Below, one piece after another: positions 1-9,100 of a stretch of DNA of 64,000 nt. Under the pieces are notes generated by a model, which saw only the letters and a list, made by a program, of their open reading frames with translations, did not search any database and was not told the DNA's origin. The position numbers were made by a program, and so were the translations under genes. Location: assembly GCF_000230675.1 (NCBI RefSeq), contig NZ_AGIK01000001.1, forward strand, positions 930,001-994,000, read 5' to 3'. The stretch's first letter is position 1. Every line of letters starts with the position of its first letter. The DNA comes from Synechococcus sp. WH 8016 (GTDB lineage: Bacteria > Cyanobacteriota > Cyanobacteriia > PCC-6307 > Cyanobiaceae).

Positions 1-1
1 T

Positions 2-1969
2 GACAACACACCGCTGAGCTGGGATGAGGTGATGACACCCCTTCACCTGCTTGGGGAACGCTTGCGCTGGAGCTGGGGGGTGGTGAGCCATCTCAACGGC
101 GTCTGCAACAGTCCTGAGCTGCGCGAAGCCCATGCGGCGCAGCAACCCGATGTCGTGCGTTTCAGCAACCGCGCTGGGCAGAGCCAAGTCATCCACCAAG
201 CACTGGAAAGGCTTCAACAGAACCCCAGTCATCCGTTGGACTCCACCCAAACCCGGATCCTTGATGCCGAGCTGCTGTCGATGCGCCATCGAGGAGTGGG
301 TTTGAACGGAGCTGCCCAAAAGTCCTTCAATGAAGCCAGCGAACAACTCGCATCCCTGTCCACCCGATTCAGCAATCACGTTCTCGATGCCACCCAAGGC
401 TGGACCCTTTTGGTGCATGACGCTGACCAACTCAAGGGCATACCAGAACGGGCCCTGCAAGCTTTGGCGGCTGCCGCCAAAGCTGCTGGAGATCAACATC
501 GCGATGGACAAGAGCCCACAGCCTTGGAAGGGCCTTGGCGTCTGGGCCTCGATATGCCCCGATACCTCCCCGTACTGACCCATGCCGACAACCGCCATCT
601 GAGAGAAACGGTTTACAGGGCTCAGGTGAGTCGGGCGAGCTCTGGAGAACTCGACAACACTCCTCTCATCGAGGAAATCCTGGACCTGAGGTCCCATCAA
701 GCAGCACGGCTGGGCTATCAAAACTGGGCTGAGAAAAGCCTGGCTTCAAAAATGGCTGACAACGTCGAAGCCGTTGAAAGGCTTCTCGAAGAACTTCGCG
801 TTGCCGCCCTGCCCGTCGCGGAACGAGAGATTGAAGAATTGAGGGACTGTGCCCGTCGTCATGGCGCAACAGAAGCTGATGCTTTCAGCGCCTGGGATGT
901 GAGCTACTGGGCAGAGAAACTTCGTCAAGAGCGATTCAATCTCAATCAAGAAGCGTTGCGTCCATGGTTCCCACTGCCACAAGTGCTCGATGGCCTGTTC
1001 CATCTTTGCGAACGTTTGTTCTCCATCCAGATTGAAGCTGCTGATGGCGAAGCACCGATCTGGCATCAGGATGTGCGCTTTTTCCGAGTGAGCGATCAAG
1101 AGGGGAAGCCACTCGCAGCCTTTTATCTCGATCCCTTCAGCAGACCCGCCAGCAAACGAGGTGGAGCCTGGATGGATGAATGTCTGAACCGGTCTCGCAA
1201 TTCTGAAGGTGAGATCACCCACCCTGTGGCCTATCTGATTTGCAATCAGACCCCTCCCGCCGGAGACATTCCAAGCCTGATGAGTTTTGAAGAGGTAGAG
1301 ACCCTCTTCCATGAGTTTGGCCACGGCCTTCAACACATGCTCACCACGGTGGAACATCCCCAAGCCGCAGGCATCAACAATGTGGAATGGGACGCGGTGG
1401 AACTACCCAGTCAGTTCATGGAGAACTGGTGCCTTGATCGCCAAACCTTGATGGGAATGGCCCGTCATTGGAAAACAGGGGAGCCATTGCCTGAAGAGGA
1501 CTACAACAAACTGCGCAACAGCCGCACCTTCATGCAGGGATGCGGAACGCTCCGCCAGGTTCATTTCGCCTTGACTGATCTACGTCTTCACAGCGTTTGG
1601 AGCCCCGAGCTTGGTCAATCCCCGGATGCCTTCAGACGGTCGATCGCAGAGACCACAACCGTGTTGCCACCGATTCCGGAAGACCGATTCCTTTGCGCCT
1701 TTGGCCATATTTTTGCTGGTGGTTACTCCGCTGGTTACTACTCCTACAAGTGGGCAGAGGTCTTAAGTGCCGATGCTTTTGCCGCTTTTGAGGAAGTGGG
1801 ACTCGATCAGGAAGAGGACATCCAAGCCACCGGTCAACGCTTCCGAAACACGGTTTTGAGCCTCGGTGGCAGTCAAAGACCAGCGGATGTCTACAAGTCT
1901 TTCAGGGGGCGAACAGCCAGCACTGAGGCATTAATTCGCCACTCCGGCTTGGCAGTAGCAGGTCGTTGA
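2..1969 (+). CDS. prlC: M3 family metallopeptidase (oligopeptidase A type), 5' end outside the window
   Basis: Cytosolic zinc oligopeptidase that degrades short peptides, including cleaved signal peptides in the known family. The frame is open from base 2 with family-like sequence before the first ATG at 29, so the true start lies upstream. The zinc motif HEFGH is at 1310-1324, and the third-ligand segment ELPSQFMENW follows about 28 residues later, the normal M3 spacing. About 655 residues are visible against a usual 680-700. The next gene starts 10 bases after the stop. The choice between OpdA/PrlC and another M3 member is by overall resemblance only. Confidence 0.92.
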   Translation, partial: DNTPLSWDEVMTPLHLLGERLRWSWGVVSHLNGVCNSPELREAHAAQQPDVVRFSNRAGQSQVIHQALERLQQNPSHPLDSTQTRILDAELLSMRHRGVGLNGAAQKSFNEASEQLASLSTRFSNHVLDATQGWTLLVHDADQLKGIPERALQALAAAAKAAGDQHRDGQEPTALEGPWRLGLDMPRYLPVLTHADNRHLRETVYRAQVSRASSGELDNTPLIEEILDLRSHQAARLGYQNWAEKSLASKMADNVEAVERLLEELRVAALPVAEREIEELRDCARRHGATEADAFSAWDVSYWAEKLRQERFNLNQEALRPWFPLPQVLDGLFHLCERLFSIQIEAADGEAPIWHQDVRFFRVSDQEGKPLAAFYLDPFSRPASKRGGAWMDECLNRSRNSEGEITHPVAYLICNQTPPAGDIPSLMSFEEVETLFHEFGHGLQHMLTTVEHPQAAGINNVEWDAVELPSQFMENWCLDRQTLMGMARHWKTGEPLPEEDYNKLRNSRTFMQGCGTLRQVHFALTDLRLHSVWSPELGQSPDAFRRSIAETTTVLPPIPEDRFLCAFGHIFAGGYSAGYYSYKWAEVLSADAFAAFEEVGLDQEEDIQATGQRFRNTVLSLGGSQRPADVYKSFRGRTASTEALIRHSGLAVAGR

Positions 1970-1979
1970 GCTTGCAGGC

Positions 1980-3515
1980 ATGGAGCATGACCTGCTTGCG
2001 CTGAGTTCCAGCTGGAACCTCTCTCAATCGGCCCATGTGCGGCTGATATCGCTGGAAGAGGCCCTTGAGCGCGGCAGTTTGAAAAAAGGGATTAGCCGTC
2101 GAGATTTTCTTGCGTTGATCCTTCATGACATTCAGCATCAACGCTTGCTCCCTCTACTCGCCATGCTGCCTCGGCGCTGGAGGCAGGAACCTGCCTCACT
2201 GCCGGAACAGCTGAGAGGCCTAGGACTCTTGCTTGGAGAGGGCCTGATCAGTCCGCTACTCCTTGCTGCATTCGCTGATGACTTACAGCACTTGCTACCT
2301 CCGAGCAAAAGCCCAAGCCGCTCAGCCTTAGATCGTTGGTGCCAGCGCTCTTGCAACGATCCTGGCCGCAGCCCATGGTCACTGCCCGATGGACTGGACA
2401 CATGGAAATCGCAAGCCGCTGCATTCCTCCAGTCGCAAACCAAACCAAGCCAAGCAAAGCCTCGATTAGGGCTAGCGGCAGTGACCTCACTCGGGGGTGA
2501 GATTGCCTGGTGCAATCAGGGACTCTCCTATCTGCAGTCCATCGAGGCCAGACATCGGAACCAGCAAATGGCGCAAGTATTCAACGTTCTTGGAAGCAAC
2601 GTTCTTGGGAGCCACCTGCCGGATCAACAGGGTGGCAACGTCGAGATCTATCAATTCGAAGGTCAGTCCTGCGGGAAGGACCTCATTCATTGCCTTCAAG
2701 CCAAAGGATGGACATGCCAGGCGAGAGTGCGCACCAGCGTGGCCAGCTTCGGGCTGGGAGCGAGTGCACCCAGTGCTGACGACAAGCATTGGGATCAAAT
2801 CCCTCTTGCGGTTCCTTACCGAACGGGCTTGCAAGAGATCGACCAAACAGAGATCCATGCCTTGCTCCCCCACGCCTGCCTCGAAATGGAATTACAACCG
2901 CCAGAGGGTGAGGCAGTTCTGCTGCAGTACTACCAAGGCACAGAGGGTCTAAATGGCTGGGCCGCCATGAATGACTTGGATCGACCATGGCAAAACGGAC
3001 GCTCCAACGGCACCGTCCGATACGGCCCAACCGTCTTTCGCGATCAACAACTTTCCGACGCCATTGATCTCTGCGAACTGATGGGCGCCATTCACAACAG
3101 CGAGGCCAGCATGGAGAACCTCCATCTCGGCGGATACGGAGCGATTGGCTTCTGCATCGACTCCACCGCGCTGCTGGAACAGGCGCTGACAGGGAGGACC
3201 AACCTGTTTCCACTCACGCTCGGAGGGTTATGGCGAGAACGGCTCAGAGCACAGCTGCATCACTTACTCGAGCAGAACATGCAGCCGAATGATGATGCGG
3301 TAGATCGCTACAAACGGGCCCTAGAAGAGATGCCTCAAGACGTTTATCACAATTCAGAGACCCGAAAAGATGCCAAGAGACGCCTTCTTGCGAGTCAACC
3401 GACGCAATCACCGTTCTTACTCATCCAACATCTCAACCTGAAGGGGCGCCAACCAAACTGCGTTCAAGTTCACGACAAATTGCAGCAACAACCTTATGGC
3501 GAAACGCCACACTAA
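1980..3515 (+). CDS. Conserved hypothetical protein, 511 aa
   Basis: I do not recognise a family. The protein has no signal peptide or clear membrane segment. The N-terminal third is helical and leucine-rich. The C-terminal third has an ordered, conserved-looking stretch (LHLGGYGAIGFCIDST near residue 380) that could be a small-molecule-binding or catalytic fold. It starts 10 bases after the peptidase and is probably co-transcribed with it. Its 3' end overlaps the convergent hydrolase gene by 83 bases. Codon use resembles the neighbouring core genes, so it looks like a real core or flexible-core gene. Confidence 0.8.
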   Translation: MEHDLLALSSSWNLSQSAHVRLISLEEALERGSLKKGISRRDFLALILHDIQHQRLLPLLAMLPRRWRQEPASLPEQLRGLGLLLGEGLISPLLLAAFADDLQHLLPPSKSPSRSALDRWCQRSCNDPGRSPWSLPDGLDTWKSQAAAFLQSQTKPSQAKPRLGLAAVTSLGGEIAWCNQGLSYLQSIEARHRNQQMAQVFNVLGSNVLGSHLPDQQGGNVEIYQFEGQSCGKDLIHCLQAKGWTCQARVRTSVASFGLGASAPSADDKHWDQIPLAVPYRTGLQEIDQTEIHALLPHACLEMELQPPEGEAVLLQYYQGTEGLNGWAAMNDLDRPWQNGRSNGTVRYGPTVFRDQQLSDAIDLCELMGAIHNSEASMENLHLGGYGAIGFCIDSTALLEQALTGRTNLFPLTLGGLWRERLRAQLHHLLEQNMQPNDDAVDRYKRALEEMPQDVYHNSETRKDAKRRLLASQPTQSPFLLIQHLNLKGRQPNCVQVHDKLQQQPYGETPH

Positions 3516-4536
3516 AAGGTCCTGACGAACCGTTATGACTCATACGATCAATTTGGTAACGATGCAAGGAATGCGATCGCTGCCAACGATTCCAATTTGT
3601 AAGGGGCAATAAACTCAAGCGTCCGGGATAGGCGAGACGACCGAAAGCAGCAACAGGATCTTTGCTTCCAACAACCATCGCCACATCCTGAATACTTTCC
3701 AGAGCAGCATTGCCGCTAAACACCCCACAGACAGTAATCACTTGAACAGGACTGCAGCAAAGCTTTTGCAAGATTTCAGCAGTGCCAATAGCCATTTCAG
3801 CTCCGCCACTGTAACCAACCAAAACCACGCGAGATGCGTGCGAAGGATGAAAATCTAACCGCTCTAATCGTCGTGCAATTTTCAGAGCCAATTCATAATT
3901 CATGACAGGCCCATAACGACGATCAGACGAAATACCGACCTTAATAACATTATTTGCCTGAATACAAAACGCACAAATAAACCGAACAAAAGCGTTGGCA
4001 TGATGCTCTTGAAGAGCAAACAATCGCTGCCAAAACCACCGGGAGTAAGAAGCAGCACGAAGACCAACATCCGTGATGGTATAAGCCTCAATCCCTTTCA
4101 CTAACAGGGAATCATTGGCAATTTCAGATTCTAAGCAATTGAGAAACTCCTGAACTCTCGGCGGATGACTCTCTTCGCTTTGATGAATGCCATCGAGATA
4201 CACCAAGAAATGGCGATGCACCGACCGCTTCTCTTCATTCCCAACAAACAAACCGCTGGCATCTGGAAAACTTTGCATCCACCCTTCCCAGAACACAAAA
4301 TCAACCATCACCGAATACACACCCACCAAAGCCAAGACAACAACAATCACTCCTCCCGACACACCTAGAAGCTCTAAGAGAGACCCTGATTGCAGAAGAG
4401 AAGCTGCATCCCTCCGCACCACACCAACACCGATCAGCATCAAGATGCCCACCAAGATCAACACAGCAATCAGGACACGAGCCCCAAGACGAATGCTGTG
4501 CCTATGAGCGTGGACAACGGCGTTGCTTTTAGTCAT
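3433..4536 (-). CDS. Membrane-anchored alpha/beta-hydrolase-like protein, 367 aa
   Basis: Two membrane helices lie near the N-terminus (about residues 17-40 and 58-82), followed by a soluble domain. The domain carries a nucleophile-elbow motif VGYSGG (about residue 243), a later acid candidate in VGSKDP and a histidine candidate in MSHNG near residue 334, so a Ser-Asp-His triad is possible. Substrate is unknown. It overlaps the upstream membrane gene by 4 bases (ATGA), a sign of translational coupling, and overlaps the convergent 511-residue gene at its 3' end. Confidence 0.72.
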   Translation of the reverse strand: MTKSNAVVHAHRHSIRLGARVLIAVLILVGILMLIGVGVVRRDAASLLQSGSLLELLGVSGGVIVVVLALVGVYSVMVDFVFWEGWMQSFPDASGLFVGNEEKRSVHRHFLVYLDGIHQSEESHPPRVQEFLNCLESEIANDSLLVKGIEAYTITDVGLRAASYSRWFWQRLFALQEHHANAFVRFICAFCIQANNVIKVGISSDRRYGPVMNYELALKIARRLERLDFHPSHASRVVLVGYSGGAEMAIGTAEILQKLCCSPVQVITVCGVFSGNAALESIQDVAMVVGSKDPVAAFGRLAYPGRLSLLPLTNWNRWQRSHSLHRYQIDRMSHNGSSGPFSVAFRHKVVAAICRELERSLVGAPSG

Positions 4537-5084
4537 CGCTGGATTTGGAGAGCAACTTCTTTCGCCAATGTGTCATAACTCGATCGCCATCTTTGCGAGA
4601 ACAAAGCCCCTACAAGCATCAAAGCAATCACATAACCAGGAAGGCAAACAAATAGGGCGTGAAGAAAAGGAATTCCGTACATGGCATTAATTAAAACCAC
4701 CATATTGAGATGCATCCAAGCAAGAAGTGTGACGGCAATCAGATCACTCACGTAAGGAGCTGCAACCAGTACATAAAAAAGGCCAGGCCAGAGTGCCACA
4801 GCCATCCGATTCCCAAAAGCAATGGGCTGTAAGGGGACCCCTTCCATCAAAGCCAGCATCAAACAATGACAAATAAGGCATAGCAAAAGAGCCAGGCTAA
4901 GAACGAGCGCATCCACCACCATGTGAAAAAAGATTTGCCTGGGCGTCAGTCGATTGGCAAGCAGAGAGAACAGATGGGACGCAGACATTGAAAAGCCGAC
5001 AGCCACAAGAAGGCCCACACCTGTGTCAAGGGCCAGAAGAATCTGGCCCATCGAAACCAACTGCTCGTTAAGTTGCTGAATCAT
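4533..5084 (-). CDS. Polytopic membrane protein, 183 aa, unknown family
   Basis: Four to five hydrophobic segments cover most of the protein (for example LVAVGFSMSASHLFSLL, VVDALVLSLALLLCLICHC and YVIALMLVGALF). The arrangement is reminiscent of Yip1/DUF-type membrane proteins, but no diagnostic motif is visible. It is coupled by a 4-base overlap to the downstream hydrolase-like gene and lies 4 bases after the DUF6629-like gene. The three reverse-strand genes therefore look like one operon acting at a membrane. Confidence 0.7.
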   Translation of the reverse strand: MIQQLNEQLVSMGQILLALDTGVGLLVAVGFSMSASHLFSLLANRLTPRQIFFHMVVDALVLSLALLLCLICHCLMLALMEGVPLQPIAFGNRMAVALWPGLFYVLVAAPYVSDLIAVTLLAWMHLNMVVLINAMYGIPFLHALFVCLPGYVIALMLVGALFSQRWRSSYDTLAKEVALQIQR

Positions 5085-5088
5085 CAGC

Positions 5089-5799
5089 TCAGGAACGCTG
5101 AACTTGAGAACGCTGAACTTGAGGACGATTTACAATCCACACCACCATGATGGAAAGGACGGCACAGTAGAAACACCAAACAGAATTAAATGTTGCGCTA
5201 TAGGTAATCCAGGTAAGGAAGATCGAGACAAAAATCAGCACGCCAAATAATTTCACAGCTCGATCACTAACCGCGACCAGGGGGAGAACAATAAAGCCCC
5301 AGTAAACAAGCTCACCAACAGGCTCTGTATTCACAAAATTATGGAAGATACTTTGCAGATTCGAAACGTCATACATCAATCGACCGTTACTAAATACGGA
5401 CGGCTGAAGAGCTGGGGGATTGAGCAACAAAGGAACATAGAAAAAGATACCCAAAACGGTTGCAACAATGGCCACCCATTTCAAACGTCTTTGTAGACCA
5501 ACTGAATCTGTCGTTCGACTAATAGACCAAGCGCTCCATGGAATCCAAATCATCCAAAAACAATAAGCAAAGAATAAAAATCCAAGACCAGCTATAGATG
5601 TCAACGGTTCAATCTTTCCACCGACGATTCCAGTCCACTCCAGACCCTCTACAAATTGCTGAACACCAAAAAAGAAAGGCACGAGTGCTAATCGTTTATA
5701 TCCAGGTTGTTCAGCCTTAGAGGCAAGGTGATGGGAATACAGCCCTAAGGGCATGAGGACCGCAGACGCCGTGAAACTCGCAGAAGCCGAGAAGCACAT
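5089..5799 (-). CDS. DUF6629-like membrane protein, 236 aa
   Basis: The N-terminus MCFSASASFTASA and the following PFFFGVQQFVEGLEW segment match the DUF6629 membrane family as I know it. About seven hydrophobic segments are seen. The function of the family is unknown. The last ten residues are QVQRSQVQRS, produced by a 15-bp tandem duplication at 5093-5122. It is the first gene of the three-gene reverse-strand membrane cluster. Confidence 0.75.
   Translation of the reverse strand: MCFSASASFTASAVLMPLGLYSHHLASKAEQPGYKRLALVPFFFGVQQFVEGLEWTGIVGGKIEPLTSIAGLGFLFFAYCFWMIWIPWSAWSISRTTDSVGLQRRLKWVAIVATVLGIFFYVPLLLNPPALQPSVFSNGRLMYDVSNLQSIFHNFVNTEPVGELVYWGFIVLPLVAVSDRAVKLFGVLIFVSIFLTWITYSATFNSVWCFYCAVLSIMVVWIVNRPQVQRSQVQRS
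5093..5122. repeat. 15-bp tandem duplication at a gene 3' end
   Basis: The unit GAACGCTGAACTTGA occurs twice in direct succession and adds one extra QVQRS to the C-terminus of the DUF6629-like protein. It looks like a recent replication-slippage event. Confidence 0.9.
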
Positions 5800-5861
5800 G
5801 AGTTTTAAGCAAAATCAACGAACGACCAAGCTTGTCCACATACGCCAGAGTTGTCAGTCAA

Positions 5862-6467
5862 TCAATGAAGAAGTGCTTCGATTAGTAGATCAAGCGATCT
5901 GGGATGTGACATCAACTGCTGATGCGTCCAGACGGGCACAGCTGAGCTCTTCCCAATTGGAAGCACGGCTTGCCACCCAGGGCACACCATGAGATCCCAA
6001 CGGCAAAAGAAGCTGATGCACTCCACAGCCTGCAAGTCGAAATAATTCCCATTCAAAGAGCGCAGCAGGGGACTACCACGCTTCATGTCTGCCAAACCAG
6101 CGAACAACCAGGCTGGAACGCACTGGGCGGTGAGTGTTCCCTGTTGGGGGCTACCGACGCTAAGGAACCGATGCGTTCGCTTGGCACCTCCCAACTCTTG
6201 GAGCCAAGTCCGAGCAATCACCCCACCCATGGAAAAACCAAGAATGTCAATCGACGTCTCCAGTCCCCACCGTTCTTGAATCAGGCCATCCAGCTGCTGA
6301 GCGAGCTGGCGAAGAGGGGTCGCACCAAAGCGATGGGGCAAATGGGGAGACATCACCGGACGATCTTGACCTTCAAGACGACGCTCCAGACGAGAGAACA
6401 GCCGAGGCGTATCAAGAAGACCGTGCACTAAAACGAGAGGCCGGCTGGAAGCTTCAGATGGCATCAA
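5862..6467 (-). CDS. Alpha/beta-hydrolase, lipase/esterase type, 201 aa
   Basis: A short lipase-like protein. It begins with the oxyanion-loop motif LVHGLLDTP and has the nucleophile elbow GFSMGG near residue 79. A C-terminal WTHQQLMSHPRSLDLL probably supplies the catalytic histidine. No signal peptide. It overlaps folB by 4 bases, so it is probably the last gene of the ROK-proA-folB-lipase run. Substrate unknown. Confidence 0.82.
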   Translation of the reverse strand: MMPSEASSRPLVLVHGLLDTPRLFSRLERRLEGQDRPVMSPHLPHRFGATPLRQLAQQLDGLIQERWGLETSIDILGFSMGGVIARTWLQELGGAKRTHRFLSVGSPQQGTLTAQCVPAWLFAGLADMKRGSPLLRSLNGNYFDLQAVECISFFCRWDLMVCPGWQAVLPIGKSSAVPVWTHQQLMSHPRSLDLLIEALLH

Positions 6468-6838
6468 TGGCCCTGCTCAGCTGACCAGTTGCGCCGACGC
6501 TCCAGCGCGACAGCACCTGTAAAACCAGCAATCGGAGGCTGGCACTTCTGGAGGACCAGGTGCATAGGCAAGGGACCATAAAGACGTTCTAGAACCTCAA
6601 AGATCTCCTCACTGAAACGCTCGATGGTGAGGCAACACAAATCTCTGGCCAACTCCTGAAGTGCCAGCACTGCCAGGCTGTAATCAGCGGTCGCGCTGAG
6701 ATCGTCCGACCTCGCCGATTCACTGAGATCTAAACCCAACGAGATATCGAGCTGAAACCATTGACCATCCCGTCGTTCATGGTCCAGCACTCCAACATGA
6801 GCCCAGAGGCGGAGATCTCGGATATGGATCAAATCCAT
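6464..6838 (-). CDS. folB: Dihydroneopterin aldolase (FolB)
   Basis: Folate biosynthesis: converts 7,8-dihydroneopterin to 6-hydroxymethyl-dihydropterin and glycolaldehyde. The 124-residue length is normal. The N-terminal HVGVLDHERRDGQWFQLDI segment and the C-terminal LQKCQPP segment (catalytic lysine region) are typical. It lies 5 bases after proA and overlaps the lipase gene by 4. Confidence 0.93.
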   Translation of the reverse strand: MDLIHIRDLRLWAHVGVLDHERRDGQWFQLDISLGLDLSESARSDDLSATADYSLAVLALQELARDLCCLTIERFSEEIFEVLERLYGPLPMHLVLQKCQPPIAGFTGAVALERRRNWSAEQGH

Positions 6839-6843
6839 AGCTA

Positions 6844-8205
6844 TCAGGTTGTAGCGGTTGGTAAATCGCGGTGGCTGAACTGTGCGCGCCCACCAGCAAA
6901 ATCCGCAGCAAGGTGCCCCTCACCACGCAATCGGTAGCGATAGGTCACCAACCCTTCCAACCCGACAGGTCCGCGCGGGGGCAAGGTCTGGGTGCTGATG
7001 CCAACTTCTGCGCCAAAGCCATAGCGGAAACCATCCGCAAAACGGGTTGAGCAATTGTGATAGACACCAGCGCTATCCACGGCCCGCAAGAACCGTTCTG
7101 CGGTGTCTTGATTGACCGTCGCAATCGCCTCCGTATGGCGTGAGCCATACCTCTGAATGTGTTCGAGGGCCTCGTCGAAATCCTTCACCACTCGCACAGC
7201 AAGCACGAGATCCAGATACTCCTCACTCCAATCTTCGCTGGTTGCAGCCTGCTCCACCCCAAAGCCTCGACTGGTCTCATCGCCACGCAAGCAGACACCA
7301 GCATTTTTAAAAGCAGGAACAGCCTCTTTCAGAAAGCTCGGCGCAATTTTCTGATGCACCAGGAGCGTCTCGATCGCATTACAAGCCGCCGGATACTGGG
7401 TTTTGCTGTCGATCGCAATGCGCAAGGCCTGTGCGCAATCAACCTCTTTGTCCACATATAGATGGCAAACACCATCGGCATGGCCAAGAACCGGAATTCG
7501 GGTGTTGTCCTGAATGAAACGAACCAGCTCGTTGCTACCCCGGGGAATAATCAAATCCACAAGACCATCGAGGCGAAGCAAAGCCAAGCTCTCCGCTCGG
7601 GTTGTGAGTAAATCCAACGCATCAGCAGACACCGATGTGCCAGCCAAGCCCTCTTTCAACGCCTGCATCACAGCTTGATTCGTGCACTTGGCCTCGCTGC
7701 CACCCTTCAGGATTGCGCCATTGCCTGAGCGAATGGCAAGGGCAGCGATTTGGATCACCGCATCAGGCCTGGCCTCAAAAATCACCCCTAAAACTCCAAG
7801 GGGCACCGTGACGCGCTCCAACACCAACCCATCGGCAAGCTCGCGATGCAATTGCCTGGCCCCCAGAGGGTCATGCAGTTCCGACAATTGACGAACGCCA
7901 TCAATGGCTCCAGCCAGTTTGCCCGCGTCCAATTTGAGACGAGCCACCAACGCAGGAGCCAAACCATCCGCGGAAGCCTGAGCGAGATCGTCCGCATTGG
8001 CAGCAACGATGAGATCGGCTTGGGCCTCCAGAGACGCGGCCATCGCCATCAGCGCCTGTTGACGCTGTTGGTTGGAACTCTGACCCAAACCAACAGCGGC
8101 ACGCCGAACGGCTGTAGCCAAGCGCAAAAGATCAGCTGATGGTTCTGGCACACCCTGACTGTTCATCGTCGCGCGCGTGTTCTTTGCTTCATCATCTCGT
8201 TTCAC
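6844..8205 (-). CDS. proA: Gamma-glutamyl phosphate reductase (ProA)
   Basis: Second step of proline synthesis: NADPH reduction of gamma-glutamyl phosphate to the semialdehyde. It is an aldehyde-dehydrogenase fold with catalytic Cys in [12 protein letters not shown] (about residue 275), the conserved PRGSNELV and C-terminal [17 protein letters not shown]. At 453 residues it is longer than the usual 415-430. An internal ATG at 8166 ([10 protein letters not shown]) would give 440 and is a plausible true start. It sits 1 base after the ROK kinase gene. Confidence 0.95.
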   Translation of the reverse strand: MKRDDEAKNTRATMNSQGVPEPSADLLRLATAVRRAAVGLGQSSNQQRQQALMAMAASLEAQADLIVAANADDLAQASADGLAPALVARLKLDAGKLAGAIDGVRQLSELHDPLGARQLHRELADGLVLERVTVPLGVLGVIFEARPDAVIQIAALAIRSGNGAILKGGSEAKCTNQAVMQALKEGLAGTSVSADALDLLTTRAESLALLRLDGLVDLIIPRGSNELVRFIQDNTRIPVLGHADGVCHLYVDKEVDCAQALRIAIDSKTQYPAACNAIETLLVHQKIAPSFLKEAVPAFKNAGVCLRGDETSRGFGVEQAATSEDWSEEYLDLVLAVRVVKDFDEALEHIQRYGSRHTEAIATVNQDTAERFLRAVDSAGVYHNCSTRFADGFRYGFGAEVGISTQTLPPRGPVGLEGLVTYRYRLRGEGHLAADFAGGRAQFSHRDLPTATT

Positions 8206-8206
8206 G

Positions 8207-9100
8207 TCACGTCAAGCGTTCGATTGCTAATCGGGCTGCGCCAAGTCGGCCTGCACCGTTACCGAGCGCACAGACGTCAATACGCAGACCTTGACGACTC
8301 ATGGCCTGAACCCTTTGAGCAACCTCCTTGCGCACGGAAGGCAGGAAATGGGTCGCAGCGCCAGAAATCCCGCCACCCACCAGCACCAGTTCTGGCGTGA
8401 ACATGTAAACCAACGAGCTGATCCCTACGCCAAGAGTGCTCCCATAACGGGACCACACCGCTTGGGCTTCCGCATCACCATTCGCGGCCAAAGCTGCCAA
8501 TTCGACTGGATCTCCATCCCACAACCTCCTCAACGCCGAGATGCTGGCGAATTGTTCGAGACTGCCTCGATTGCCGCTGTTGCAGGGTGGCCCCTCGGGA
8601 TCGAGACCGATCAGACCCGGCTCGGCCGCGGCCCCATTGTGTCCCGTGAATAGCTGGCCGAATAGCATGACCCCTCCGCCCACACCAGTTCCGAGAGTGA
8701 GCATCACCACATCGGAATACCCCTTGGCCGCCCCCTTCCATGCCTCTCCGACCAATGCACAGTTGCCATCGTTGGCGAGAGTGACCCGACGCTGGAGACG
8801 AGGCTCAAGCCAATCGGCAAGCGGAACCTCCTCCCAGCCAGGCAAGTTGATGCAAACCCTCGCCACACGGGCCTCCACATCCATCGGACCCGGCAACCCA
8901 ATCCCAACGATCGAGGCGCGACGATCAGGATCCAAGGCTTCAATCGCCTCTACCAAGGCAACACAAACAGCACCTGGCGTAGCCGGCTGAGGGGTCTGCA
9001 GCTGCTGATCCTCAAGAAGATGACCATCGATTGAGAAGCGACCTAACTTAATGGCCGTTCCACCCAAATCGATTCCAATCACTTCAGGAGGATTCATCAT
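8207..9100 (-). CDS. ROK-family sugar kinase, probable glucokinase
   Basis: N-terminal phosphate loop [12 protein letters not shown], a second nucleotide motif [10 protein letters not shown] near residue 136 and the ROK region [20 protein letters not shown]. The usual zinc-binding cysteine cluster of ROK kinases (CxCGxxGCxE) is reduced to a single Cys here ([10 protein letters not shown]), so a structural zinc is unlikely. It ends one base before proA's reading frame and starts adjacent to the TamB-like gene, in a reverse-strand operon. Confidence 0.88.
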   Translation of the reverse strand: MMNPPEVIGIDLGGTAIKLGRFSIDGHLLEDQQLQTPQPATPGAVCVALVEAIEALDPDRRASIVGIGLPGPMDVEARVARVCINLPGWEEVPLADWLEPRLQRRVTLANDGNCALVGEAWKGAAKGYSDVVMLTLGTGVGGGVMLFGQLFTGHNGAAAEPGLIGLDPEGPPCNSGNRGSLEQFASISALRRLWDGDPVELAALAANGDAEAQAVWSRYGSTLGVGISSLVYMFTPELVLVGGGISGAATHFLPSVRKEVAQRVQAMSRQGLRIDVCALGNGAGRLGAARLAIERLT

